Assembly (NCBI GenBank): GCA_019423835.1
Contig: JAHZAR010000062.1
Coordinates: forward strand, 1-16,312
DNA from: Clostridiales bacterium
GTDB lineage: Bacteria; Bacillota; Clostridia; Lachnospirales; Lachnospiraceae
DNA: 16,312 nt
Direction of reading: 5' to 3'
Shown: piece by piece, positions 6,461-13,750 of the stretch
How positions within the stretch are numbered: position 1 is the first letter of the stretch
How the letters are laid out: every line of letters starts with the position of its first letter
Notes under the pieces: model-generated
What the model saw: the letters and a program-made list of their open reading frames with translations, nothing else
Told to the model about the DNA's origin: nothing
Database searches by the model: none
Program-made: the position numbers and the translations under genes

Positions 6461-7718
6461 GGCAGAAGATTCTTTGGAAAAGAAAGAAAGAGGGGAGACG
6501 GACAGTACGGGAAAAAAGCTTAAGGCCAGACTTCAGAGGGAGCTTGAGGGAAGACGGCAGGTGGAGGAGGAGGAGCTTACCGGTCTGATCGATTCCTTTA
6601 TCAGTGAGGAGGGGGAGAGGGAGTATCTGCCTCTGGGAGAACGGCTTCGGCTCCGGGCAGAGCTGTATAATTCTTTCAGAAAACTGGATATTCTTCAGGA
6701 GCTGGTAGATGACCCTGCGATAACAGAAATTATGGTAAATGGGTCAGATTCTGTCTTTGTGGAGAGCCAGGGAAAAATCAGAAAATGGGAGAGGACTTTT
6801 GAGAGCCAGGAGCAGCTTGAGGATCTGATTCAGCAGATTGTGAGCCGTGTAAACAGAACGGTGAATGCGTCGTCACCGATTGCAGATGCCAGGCTGGATG
6901 ATGGTTCAAGAGTTCATGTGGTGCTTCCCCCGGTGGCCTTAAACGGACCGGTTCTCACAATCAGAAAATTTCCGGAACCTATTACGATGGAGCGTCTGAT
7001 CCGTCTGGGAAGTATCACAGAGGAGGCGGCAGAGTTCCTGAAAAAGCTGGTAGCATCAGGCTATAACCTTTTTATAAGCGGAGGAACGGGTTCAGGCAAG
7101 ACAACCTTTCTAAATGCCCTTTCTGAATTTATTCCTGAGAGTGAGCGGCTGATCACCATTGAGGATTCGGCAGAGCTTCAGATTACCCATGTTCCGAACC
7201 TTGTAAGGCTGGAAACGAGAGTGTCAAACCATGAGGGAAGCCGTGAAATTTCAATCAGGGATCTGATAAGAGCAAGTCTGAGAATGCGGCCGGACCGGAT
7301 TCTGGTGGGAGAGGTGAGGGGAGCAGAAGCTCTTGAAATGCTGCAGAGCATGAACACCGGCCATTCTGGCTCGATCTCAACCGGACATGGGAACAGCAGC
7401 AGAGATATGCTTCTTAGACTGGAAACCATGGTGCTAATGGGCGCAGAGCTTCCTCTGGCTGCTATAAGAAGCCAGATTGCATCTGCCATTGATATCCTGA
7501 TCCATCTGGGGAGGCTGAGGGACAGAAGCAGGAGAGTCTTGGAGATAGCGGAGGTGACAGGAATTGAACATGGAGAAATCACCCTTCATCCGCTTTTTCA
7601 GTTTCGGGAGAGAGAGGAAGAAAGCGGAAAAAAGGATGAGTCAGTCAGGGGATATCTGGAGAAGGTTGGCGAACTTCAGGACAGGCAGAAGCTGGAACTG
7701 GCCGGGGAAAAGCTGTGA
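6450..7718 (+). CDS. tadA: TadA/CpaF-type pilus assembly ATPase
   Basis: 422-residue cytoplasmic hexameric ATPase of the secretion-ATPase superfamily that powers Flp pilus assembly. The N-terminal helical region (1-85) is charged. The CpaF core begins ILQELVDDPAITEIMVNGSD (81-100). Walker A is GGTGSGKTT (211-219, Lys217), the Asp box is LITIEDSAELQ (234-243), and Walker B is DRILVGEVRG with Glu288. The His box is TGHSGSISTGHGNS (303-316). The tail GYLEKVGELQDRQKLELAGE is the expected C-terminal end of CpaF proteins, so the gene is full length. The start is a TTG inside the end of tadZ; GGAGG at 6431-6435 is 14 nt away, somewhat far, and no ATG lies nearby. Translation is probably coupled to tadZ. 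Confidence 0.95.
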   Translation: MIFRAEDSLEKKERGETDSTGKKLKARLQRELEGRRQVEEEELTGLIDSFISEEGEREYLPLGERLRLRAELYNSFRKLDILQELVDDPAITEIMVNGSDSVFVESQGKIRKWERTFESQEQLEDLIQQIVSRVNRTVNASSPIADARLDDGSRVHVVLPPVALNGPVLTIRKFPEPITMERLIRLGSITEEAAEFLKKLVASGYNLFISGGTGSGKTTFLNALSEFIPESERLITIEDSAELQITHVPNLVRLETRVSNHEGSREISIRDLIRASLRMRPDRILVGEVRGAEALEMLQSMNTGHSGSISTGHGNSSRDMLLRLETMVLMGAELPLAAIRSQIASAIDILIHLGRLRDRSRRVLEIAEVTGIEHGEITLHPLFQFREREEESGKKDESVRGYLEKVGELQDRQKLELAGEKL

Positions 7719-8475
7719 CAGAGGCAGAAGAGAGGATTTTCTCTATGATAAATATGTTCTTTCCTGTACAGAGTGGCTTCTCTATGCAGGGCAGGGAGTC
7801 TGCGCTTGCGCGGCAGTTTCCTATGTATTTTACAGAAGCATGGCGGTTTTCCTCCTCTCTCTTCCGGCTGGAATTCTTTATCCACTGTATAAGAAAAGAG
7901 AGCTGAAAAAGCGCAGAAAGGAGGAGCTGAAGCGTCAGTTTAAGGAGGCAGTTCTCATGCTGTCCTCCTCTCTGGCTGCCGGCTATTCGATGGAAAACTC
8001 CCTTTCTCAGGCAGAAATACAGCTCAGGGAGCTTTACGGAGAACGCTCAATGATGGCCGGGGAATTTTGTGATATGAGGAGACAGCTTACCTTTAACCGT
8101 ACACTGGAAGAGCTGTGGGACGATTTCGCGGATAGAAGCGGTGTGGAGGAGATTAGAAGCTTTGCCCTGATTTTCAGATCTGCCAGACGAACCGGGGGGA
8201 GAATGGGCTTGATTATCGCCCATGTTGCAGAGATCATAGGAGGAAAGCTGCAGGTGAAGGAGGAGATCCGGACTATGACGGCTCAAAAGCAGTTTGAACA
8301 GAAAATTATGAATATGCTGCCTATCCTGATAGTCATCTATGTGGATTTGACCTCACCCGGATTTTTTGACTCCATGTATGAAACGACTATAGGAAGAATT
8401 GTAATGACTTTATGTCTGGCTGTGTATGCGGGGGCGTATGTCCTTGCCGGGAGGATGTTGGAAATTGAAATTTAG
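7564..8475 (+). CDS. tadB: TadB-like type II secretion F-domain membrane protein
   Basis: Inner-membrane platform protein of the Flp pilus. Two hydrophobic segments lie near residues 73-107 (LLYAGQGVCACAAVSYVFYR and the stretch after it), then a basic loop. A T2SSF domain (about 125-270: FKEAVLMLSSSLAAGYSMEN, RSARRTGGRMGLIIAHVAEI) and a C-terminal membrane pair (MLPILIVIYVDL; IVMTLCLAVYAGAYVLA) follow. The start is uncertain. The TTG at 7564 has a perfect GGAGGTGA 6 nt upstream but would overlap cpaF by 155 bp. That GGAGGTGA also encodes a conserved CpaF stretch, so the match may be accidental. ATG7570 and ATG7636 are alternatives. TadB homology seems to begin only near 7730 (YDKYVLSCTEWLLY), where no start codon exists. 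Function is confident, the N-terminus is not. Confidence 0.88.
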   Translation: MNMEKSPFIRFFSFGRERKKAEKRMSQSGDIWRRLANFRTGRSWNWPGKSCDRGRREDFLYDKYVLSCTEWLLYAGQGVCACAAVSYVFYRSMAVFLLSLPAGILYPLYKKRELKKRRKEELKRQFKEAVLMLSSSLAAGYSMENSLSQAEIQLRELYGERSMMAGEFCDMRRQLTFNRTLEELWDDFADRSGVEEIRSFALIFRSARRTGGRMGLIIAHVAEIIGGKLQVKEEIRTMTAQKQFEQKIMNMLPILIVIYVDLTSPGFFDSMYETTIGRIVMTLCLAVYAGAYVLAGRMLEIEI

Positions 8476-9853
8476 CGGGAAGAAAGAAGGCGGAACAGAC
8501 TGGGAGAAAGGAATTTTCAGGCGGAAGAAGGATAATAGGAAGCCAGAAAGAGGCAAGAGACAGGGGAACAGCAGGGTTCAGAAAGAGGAAAGTGAGGACA
8601 GGAGGGCTGAGGAGTCAGAGCGCAGAAAGAAACAGGCAGTCTGTCTGGCAGCTGGCATTCTGCTTTTTGCCGTCTATCCCATGATAAAAGCAGACTCTGA
8701 ATTTCTGCTCAATGGAGCTGTGATCAAGAGAAATTCCTATGGGCAGGGAGAGAAAGAGGGAAAGATTCTGGTAGAAGGCCTGTCAGAGGATGAGACAGAG
8801 CTGTCCATCAGCCTTTCAGAGAGGCAGTACAGCAGGGAGGAGGCGGAAAAGCAGTTTGATCTGGCAATGGAGGAAGTCAGACAGCTTATGCTGGGAGAAA
8901 ATGAGTCACTGGATGATATATCGCTTCCGTTAAACCTGCCGTCCTGGCTGGACAGCATGGGAATGAGCCTGAGATGGGAATCCCAAAATCCGGATCTGAT
9001 AAGCTCCGGCGGTGAAATCAGTACAGATGTCCTGAGAGATACACTTGAAAAAGAAAGGACAGACAGTGTGCAGACGGCGCTCTCTGTTACATTTGAGGCC
9101 GGAGAGTATGAAAAAACCTGTGAGATTCCGGTCACTCTGAAGCTGCCTGAGCAGACAGAGGGGGAAAAACTTCTGACTAAGCTGTCCAGAAAAATTGAGG
9201 AGCTGGATGAGGAGCAAAAATTTGATAAAAATCTGAGGCTGCCGGAAGAATTAGACGGAAAACGGCTCCATTACAAAAATATGCCGGAATATGACAGAGT
9301 TATATTTCTGGCCCTGGGCGCTGCAGCGGCTGTGGCCCTGGAATTTCAGAATACATCCAGACAGAGACAGGAGCAGAAAAAGAGGAACAGAGAGCTGTTA
9401 TTTGACTACTCAGATATTGTTTCAGGGTTATGCGTCTATCTGAATGCAGGCTTACCAGTGCGGATAGCCTGGGAGAAGCTGGCAGAGGAATACCGGGACG
9501 GGCTGGAGCTTTCCGGAAGAAGGAGGGCTGGCTATGAGGAGATTGCATCCTCTGTGAGAGCTATGAATCAGGGAATGCCGGAGCTGAAAGCCTATGGAGA
9601 ATTTGGCCGGAGCTGTGGGCTCAGATCTTACAGAAAACTGGCCGGTCTTATGGCTCAGTATGTAAAGAACGGATCCGGAAGCCTTTTAAAAAGTCTGGAA
9701 GAGGAGATGGAGTCCGCATTTGAGGAGCGCAAGGAGGCTGCCAGAAGAGCCGGAGAGGAGAAGGGGACAAAGCTCTTGATTCCGCTGTTTATGATGCTTC
9801 TGGTAGTTATGATTATGGTGTCTGTGCCTGCATTTCTGGCTTTTGGAATTTAG
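8465..9853 (+). CDS. tadC: TadC-like platform protein with large extracytoplasmic Ig-like insert
   Basis: Second T2SSF membrane protein of the Flp pilus platform, about 462 residues, longer than typical TadC (about 300). I chose TTG8465, which has GGGAGG 10 nt upstream and overlaps the tadB end by 11 bp; ATG8426 is the longer alternative. Order: basic cytoplasmic stretch (to ~52), TM1 (QAVCLAAGILLFAVYPMI), then about 200 residues predicted outside the membrane, then TM2 (RVIFLALGAAAAVALEF), the T2SSF domain (DYSDIVSGLCVYLNAGLPVR ... YVKNGSGSLLKSLEEEM) and the C-terminal TM (LLIPLFMMLLVVMIMVSVPA). The outside part includes ISLPLNLPSWL, then SLRWESQNPDLISSGGEI and an alternating beta pattern, resembling atrophied bacterial Ig (aBig-type) domains. 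Confidence 0.88.
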   Translation: MKFSGKKEGGTDWEKGIFRRKKDNRKPERGKRQGNSRVQKEESEDRRAEESERRKKQAVCLAAGILLFAVYPMIKADSEFLLNGAVIKRNSYGQGEKEGKILVEGLSEDETELSISLSERQYSREEAEKQFDLAMEEVRQLMLGENESLDDISLPLNLPSWLDSMGMSLRWESQNPDLISSGGEISTDVLRDTLEKERTDSVQTALSVTFEAGEYEKTCEIPVTLKLPEQTEGEKLLTKLSRKIEELDEEQKFDKNLRLPEELDGKRLHYKNMPEYDRVIFLALGAAAAVALEFQNTSRQRQEQKKRNRELLFDYSDIVSGLCVYLNAGLPVRIAWEKLAEEYRDGLELSGRRRAGYEEIASSVRAMNQGMPELKAYGEFGRSCGLRSYRKLAGLMAQYVKNGSGSLLKSLEEEMESAFEERKEAARRAGEEKGTKLLIPLFMMLLVVMIMVSVPAFLAFGI

Positions 9854-9912
9854 ATTCATATAAGAGAGTGCTAAACGAAGGAGATAAGACGACAGGCACA
9901 GAGGGAAAAAGA

Positions 9913-9972
9913 ATGCGTAACCGGAACAGGAAGGATGAAGACAGCTTTATTATGAAAGGAGAAGAAGGATGA
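9913..9972 (+). CDS. Possible 19-residue leader peptide before flp
   Basis: ATG9913 has GAGGG about 8 nt upstream and encodes a charged 19-residue peptide, MRNRNRKDEDSFIMKGEEG, whose TGA overlaps the flp ATG (ATGA). The layout is what translational coupling would need. Such a short frame can arise by chance and no family is recognised. The 115-bp gap after tadC contains nothing else that I can support. Confidence 0.25.
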   Translation: MRNRNRKDEDSFIMKGEEG

Positions 9973-10205
9973 CAGAAACAGAGATTCAGAGGAAAAAAAC
10001 ATTAACGTCCGACTGTATGACGGACACAGTAAGGAGGGAAGCCAGAGCGTTTTGGGAGGATGAGAGCGGGGTCGGAGTCATTGAGATTGTGCTGATTCTG
10101 GTGGTTCTGATCGGTCTGGTGATTATCTTTAAGGAGCAGATAAATAAGCTTCTGGAAACGATTTTTAAAGAAATCAACAATCAGTCTAAAGAAGTATATA
10201 AGTGA
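9969..10205 (+). CDS. flp: Flp1-like pilin (type IVb prepilin)
   Basis: 78-residue precursor of the major Flp-type pilin. It has a 34-residue charged leader ending ESG, then VGVIEIVLILVVLIGLVIIF. Cleavage between Gly34 and Val35 leaves Glu39 at mature position +5, the hallmark of type IVb pilins, and a 44-residue mature protein with one hydrophobic helix and a short amphipathic tail (KEQINKLLETIFKEINNQ). The pattern corresponds to the Firmicute Flp1-like family (PF16982 as I recall), not the alpha-proteobacterial Flp. AAAGGAG lies about 9 nt before the ATG. The leader is long compared with many Flp pilins (about 10-20), and the ATG at codon 17 (10017) is an alternative start. It ends GTGA, overlapping a possible start of the next gene. 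Confidence 0.9.
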   Translation: MTETEIQRKKTLTSDCMTDTVRREARAFWEDESGVGVIEIVLILVVLIGLVIIFKEQINKLLETIFKEINNQSKEVYK

Positions 10206-12184
10206 TTGGACAGGAGGGAAATTCCAGAGTCAGTATGAGAATTATTGGAGAGAGGAAGGAAAACAGGTCAGAGAAGGCTGTCAGAAAACAAGGCTGCAGG
10301 ACTCTGAATGGAAGCGTTACGGTTTTTTTGAGCATGATTCTGCTCTGCGTGATATCGCTGATGTGCGCATTGCTGCATTCTGCCCGTCTGGCAGGCTCTG
10401 GATGGTATCTTCAGACTGCCATGAACTCCTCTCTCGATTCTCTGATGAGCAAATATCACAGAAACGCCTGGGAAAGGTATCATCTGCTTCTCCTTGAAAC
10501 AGAGGGAACCGAAGCTCTGGCAGACGAATTTTCAGAGTACCTGAATCAATATCTGGAATGCGACTCGGTGTACAGGCTGAAAAATGAGAGTACACAGATA
10601 ACAGAGGAGGTGATGGTGACAGAAGACGGGGGAAGTCCTCTGGAGGAGGAAATTCTCAACTACATGAAATTTGGGATTTTTACAGACCTGGGGGATGAGG
10701 AATCACTGGCAGAACTTTCAGAGGTGATGCGATCGTCTGAGGGGATTCACGCTGTAAAAGAGAGCTATCAGATTCATTCGGAGCAGGCGTTTCGGATGGA
10801 AGAGGTCTTGGAAGAGATTCAGAAATCACTTGAGAGACAGCAGGAGGAGCTGGATGAGTGCAGAGATGATCTTTGCCAGTGCAGGGGAACTGCTTTTATA
10901 AGGACAGCAGAAAAACTTGCCGGGGAGATGGAGCGGATCCCCGGCTTAATGGAAAAGTATGAACTGACAGCGGAACTTCTCAAAAAAGAGCTGGATGAAT
11001 CAGAGAGGAGAGCAGAACAGAAAAGAGAGGAGATAGGAGAGAAGGCGTGGGAGGCTTTGAAAAGCCAGATGGATTCCTATCGCTCCTATACGGATGGGGA
11101 AGGGAAACGCAGACAGGAAGTGGAGCGGATTGCAGAACAGACACAGAAGAACAGGGAAATAGTGAGAAAGTCCGCAGAAAAGGCTGAGGAAATACAGGAG
11201 TACATTGATTCATGGGAAGCGGAAGATGAGGATGACGAACTGGATGAGGAGAATCTTTGGAAGAAAGTGTTTAATAGCCTCAGTGGATGCTGCATTCCCT
11301 CCGCCGCCTACCAGACGGGAATTGAGGACAGTAAGAGACTTGGAATCCTTCAGAAAATAAGCAGTATGGCCAAATTGGATCTGCTGGACTTTGTACTTCC
11401 GGAAGATGTCAAGGTATCGGACCGAAAGATGGAAATGGGAGAGCTCCCGTCAGGCGGAAAAGGCGGTTATAAAATGAGACTTGATTCTGTAAGTGCAAAA
11501 GGACTGATTGACAGAGCTCTCATAGATAAATATGTGGAAGTCCATTTTACGAGATATGGGCAGGGGCAGAAGGAAACAGACCAGAGAAGACAGCTTTTTT
11601 ATGAGCAGGAATATATAATCAGCGGAAGAAGGGAGGATCGGGAAAATTTGAGCCAGACAGTCAAAAAGCTTCTGGCGGTCAGAGAGGGTATGAATTTGAT
11701 TCACATTTTAGGCGACAGTGAAAAACGGGAAGAAGTCAGACTTCTGGCTTCGGCGCTGACAGGAGCTGCCAGCGTGACGCCGATTGCAGATATAGTGGCA
11801 TTTTTTATTATGGGAGTATGGGCATTTGCTGAAGCTGTGGAGGATGTGAGAGGGCTGCTGAGGGGAGAAGGGGTTCCGCTGATAAAAGGAGAAGAGGATT
11901 GGAAGCTGGATCTGGATGAAATTTTTCAATTTGTGGATAAACAGGAAAAAATATCAGGCGGCAGTGGAAAAGGCGGCCTTGATTACGGACACTACCTGAA
12001 AGGATTTCTGTTAATTCAGGACAGAACTCAGAGAAATGGACGGATAATGGATCTCATCCAGTATAATCTGTCCGATTCCCAGGAGAATTTCAGAATGGAT
12101 CGGTGCGCGGTCAGTGTGGAGGCAGAGTGTACAGCTGAGGGAACCGTTTCTGCGGTCCGAAAGAGAGCAGCAAAAAAATATTAG
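10202..12184 (+). CDS. DUF5702 pseudopilin-like membrane protein of the Tad cluster
   Basis: 660 residues from GTG10202, or 649 from ATG10235; AGGAGGG at 10212-10218 is 16 nt before the ATG, so the start is open. A charged leader is followed by GSVTVFLSMILLCVISLMCA (37-56), a pseudopilin-like N-terminal helix, then SLDSLMSKYHRNAWERYHLL. A long Glu/Arg-rich coiled coil covers about 190-345, with an acidic run near 341-355 (EAEDEDDELDEE). A second hydrophobic stretch lies near 525-550 (IADIVAFFIMGVWAFAEAV), and the YGHYLKGFLLIQDRTQRNGR then MDLIQ segment is near 600. This layout fits DUF5702 proteins found beside Firmicute Tad genes; I assign it from pattern memory. The biochemical role is unknown. 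The mature part is probably extracytoplasmic, possibly a minor pilin or a scaffold taking the place of TadG. Confidence 0.75.
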   Translation: MIGQEGNSRVSMRIIGERKENRSEKAVRKQGCRTLNGSVTVFLSMILLCVISLMCALLHSARLAGSGWYLQTAMNSSLDSLMSKYHRNAWERYHLLLLETEGTEALADEFSEYLNQYLECDSVYRLKNESTQITEEVMVTEDGGSPLEEEILNYMKFGIFTDLGDEESLAELSEVMRSSEGIHAVKESYQIHSEQAFRMEEVLEEIQKSLERQQEELDECRDDLCQCRGTAFIRTAEKLAGEMERIPGLMEKYELTAELLKKELDESERRAEQKREEIGEKAWEALKSQMDSYRSYTDGEGKRRQEVERIAEQTQKNREIVRKSAEKAEEIQEYIDSWEAEDEDDELDEENLWKKVFNSLSGCCIPSAAYQTGIEDSKRLGILQKISSMAKLDLLDFVLPEDVKVSDRKMEMGELPSGGKGGYKMRLDSVSAKGLIDRALIDKYVEVHFTRYGQGQKETDQRRQLFYEQEYIISGRREDRENLSQTVKKLLAVREGMNLIHILGDSEKREEVRLLASALTGAASVTPIADIVAFFIMGVWAFAEAVEDVRGLLRGEGVPLIKGEEDWKLDLDEIFQFVDKQEKISGGSGKGGLDYGHYLKGFLLIQDRTQRNGRIMDLIQYNLSDSQENFRMDRCAVSVEAECTAEGTVSAVRKRAAKKY

Positions 12185-12192
12185 GAGCAGCC

Positions 12193-12345
12193 AGAGGTTA
12201 TTCTCCATACCCCCTCCCTCTTTGGATGTTAGTAAGACCTCTCCAGGTACAATGGTTCAGATAGAGATAATTTGGCAGTCTGACTGCAATAATTGCAGAA
12301 ATCCGGGCGTGCAGAGAGCAGGAGGGGGTATGGAGAATGACCTTT
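12193..12345 (+). promoter_or_regulatory. Long RNA stem sequestering the tadE-like ribosome binding site and start codon
   Basis: 12193-12217 pairs with 12321-12345 over 25 consecutive positions with only two G-U wobbles; the central 18 bp (12200-12217 with 12321-12338) are perfect. The right arm contains GGAGGGGG (ribosome binding site), an out-of-frame ATG at 12330 and the start ATG at 12337. After a 2-nt bulge (12319-12320) the stem continues for 7 pairs (12218-12224 with 12312-12318). The loop holds small hairpins, including two that exclude each other: GCAGT/ACTGC (12275-12287) and CTGCAA/TTGCAG (12284-12298). The left arm begins 9 nt after the DUF5702 stop codon. Predicted effect: translation of the tadE-like gene is blocked until the stem is opened or cut. 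Confidence 0.7.
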
Positions 12346-13179
12346 AGGGCAAAAAGGAAGCGAAGAAATGTATCGGGAAGTCTTACGGTTGAGGCCGCTC
12401 TGGGACTTACTCTGTTCGTACTTTTCTCAGTCTGTATGATGATGCCCATGGAAATGCTTAGAACCAGGCAGAAGGTCCAGACGGTTCTCGAGGTAACGGC
12501 CAGAGAGCTGAGTCAGTATGCCTACATTCTCTACAGACTGGATCAGGGAGATGACACAGTTTTAGAAGAGAAGGAAGCCTGGAAAGAGGATTTTTCCGCT
12601 TTTCCGGCCGGAATAGCTGTCAAAGCTTATCTTAAAGAAAAAATAGAGGAAATGGCAGGAAAAGGAAGAATTGAGAATCTGAGAATTACAGAGGCATCGC
12701 TGATGGAGGACGGGGAAAATATCATTTTTGAGGCTGAATATGATTTAAAGATTCCATTTTCTGTCTTTCATATCAGCAGAATACGGGCATCTGCCAGAAC
12801 AGTCAGAAGAGCGTGGATTGGCAGTGAGGGTAATAGAAAACGGGGACAGGAAACGGAAAAACCGGGAGAGGTGACAGTATATATCGGCTCTTCCATGGGG
12901 CGTTACCATCTCTCGAGGAACTGCCATTATCTGGCGAATGAGTTTCGTGCCGTTTCCTATGAGAGCATAGAAAATCTGAGAAATCAGTCGGGAGGAAAAT
13001 ATTCCCCGTGCAGTGTGTGCGGAAAAAAATGTGGTGCGGGAGACACAGTTTATATTATGCCCAATGGCTCCCATTACCACAGCCAGACAGACTGTCCGTC
13101 TGTAGTAAGCTATGTGAGGGAGGTTCCGCTCAGCCTGGTTGAGCATCTGGGAGCCTGTTCCTATTGTGGGGGAAAATGA
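12337..13179 (+). CDS. TadE-like pseudopilin with tandem C-terminal Cys/His modules
   Basis: 280 residues. A basic leader is followed by GSLTVEAALGLTLFVLFSVC (14-33); cleavage after Gly14 puts Glu19 at position +5, as in TadE/TadF pseudopilins processed by prepilin peptidase. Residues 40-160 are the extracytoplasmic TadE-like body, and a linker covers about 160-178. The C-terminus has two similar modules. The first has VYI at 181, His191, Cys196, Cys225 and Cys228. The second has VYI at 238, His248, Cys253, Cys274 and Cys277. The shared pattern is VYI-x-G-x-YH-x4-C ... L ... C-x2-C, like small metal-binding His/Cys motifs. Each module could hold one zinc ion (one His, three Cys), or form disulfides outside the cell. 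Start and ribosome binding site are buried in the upstream RNA stem. Confidence 0.82.
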   Translation: MTFRAKRKRRNVSGSLTVEAALGLTLFVLFSVCMMMPMEMLRTRQKVQTVLEVTARELSQYAYILYRLDQGDDTVLEEKEAWKEDFSAFPAGIAVKAYLKEKIEEMAGKGRIENLRITEASLMEDGENIIFEAEYDLKIPFSVFHISRIRASARTVRRAWIGSEGNRKRGQETEKPGEVTVYIGSSMGRYHLSRNCHYLANEFRAVSYESIENLRNQSGGKYSPCSVCGKKCGAGDTVYIMPNGSHYHSQTDCPSVVSYVREVPLSLVEHLGACSYCGGK

Positions 13180-13182
13180 GAC

Positions 13183-13653
13183 ATGAGAGCAATATTTGCT
13201 GTTTTTTTGTGTGCATGTGCATGGAAGGATTTGAGAGACAAGGAAATACCGTTGATTTTTTTGGGGATCCCGGCAGCAGCAGGAGTTATATGGATAACAG
13301 GAGAGATTGGGATAGAGATAGGGAGCGGGGAACCGTTGTTTAAAATCCTTTCTGAGCAGGCATTGTCGCTTCTTCCGGGGACAGGCCTTTTGATAATTTC
13401 ACACTGCACTGCAGGAGCCATTGGAAAAGGAGATGGATTGTTCTTTTTAGTGGCAGGGGTATATTTGGGGTTCTGGAAATGTCTTGCCCTGCTGTTCTGT
13501 GGACTATTGTTTTGCAGCGCATGGGGATTGGGAATGCTGCTCTGTGGATTCTGTACGGAAAGGAGAGGGAAGGACATAAGACTTCCTTTTCTCCCATTTC
13601 TCATTCCGGCAGCAGTGCTTCTGCAAATATTTATTCCATCCGGGCTAATATGA
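13183..13653 (+). CDS. A24 prepilin peptidase 2
   Basis: 156-residue polytopic membrane protease, the second A24-type peptidase in the cluster. Catalytic aspartates are in WKDLRDKEIP (Asp16) and GAIGKGDGLFF (Asp84 of the GxGD motif). Hydrophobic segments lie at about 1-13, 22-40, 62-75, 86-120 and 138-152. The ATG follows the tadE-like stop by 3 bp, with GGGGGAAAA upstream serving as ribosome binding site. Unlike peptidase 1 it has an intact start and complete N-terminal helix, and its Asp motif lacks the usual Pro-Asn pair (EIPLIF instead of KIPNSL). It may serve the pseudopilins encoded next to it, or replace peptidase 1 if that gene is impaired. The division of labour is inference. Confidence 0.88.
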   Translation: MRAIFAVFLCACAWKDLRDKEIPLIFLGIPAAAGVIWITGEIGIEIGSGEPLFKILSEQALSLLPGTGLLIISHCTAGAIGKGDGLFFLVAGVYLGFWKCLALLFCGLLFCSAWGLGMLLCGFCTERRGKDIRLPFLPFLIPAAVLLQIFIPSGLI

Positions 13654-13750
13654 ATGAGAAGAGCAGTGCCTTCATGACCGCGATTCGACGTAATGTTTTG
13701 TACAGAAGAGGATAATTTTAAAAATAAAAACGGAAAAAGGGAGAGACAGG

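Noticed and set aside
12195..12343. Small transposable element with terminal inverted repeats
   Set aside because: The arms fit, but no target-site duplication is visible and the right arm contains the functional ribosome binding site and start codon; kept only as an alternative explanation.
13650..13715. 21-codon frame overlapping the peptidase 2 stop (ATGA)
   Set aside because: The overlap looks like coupling, but there is no ribosome binding site, no recognised family, and length is within chance.
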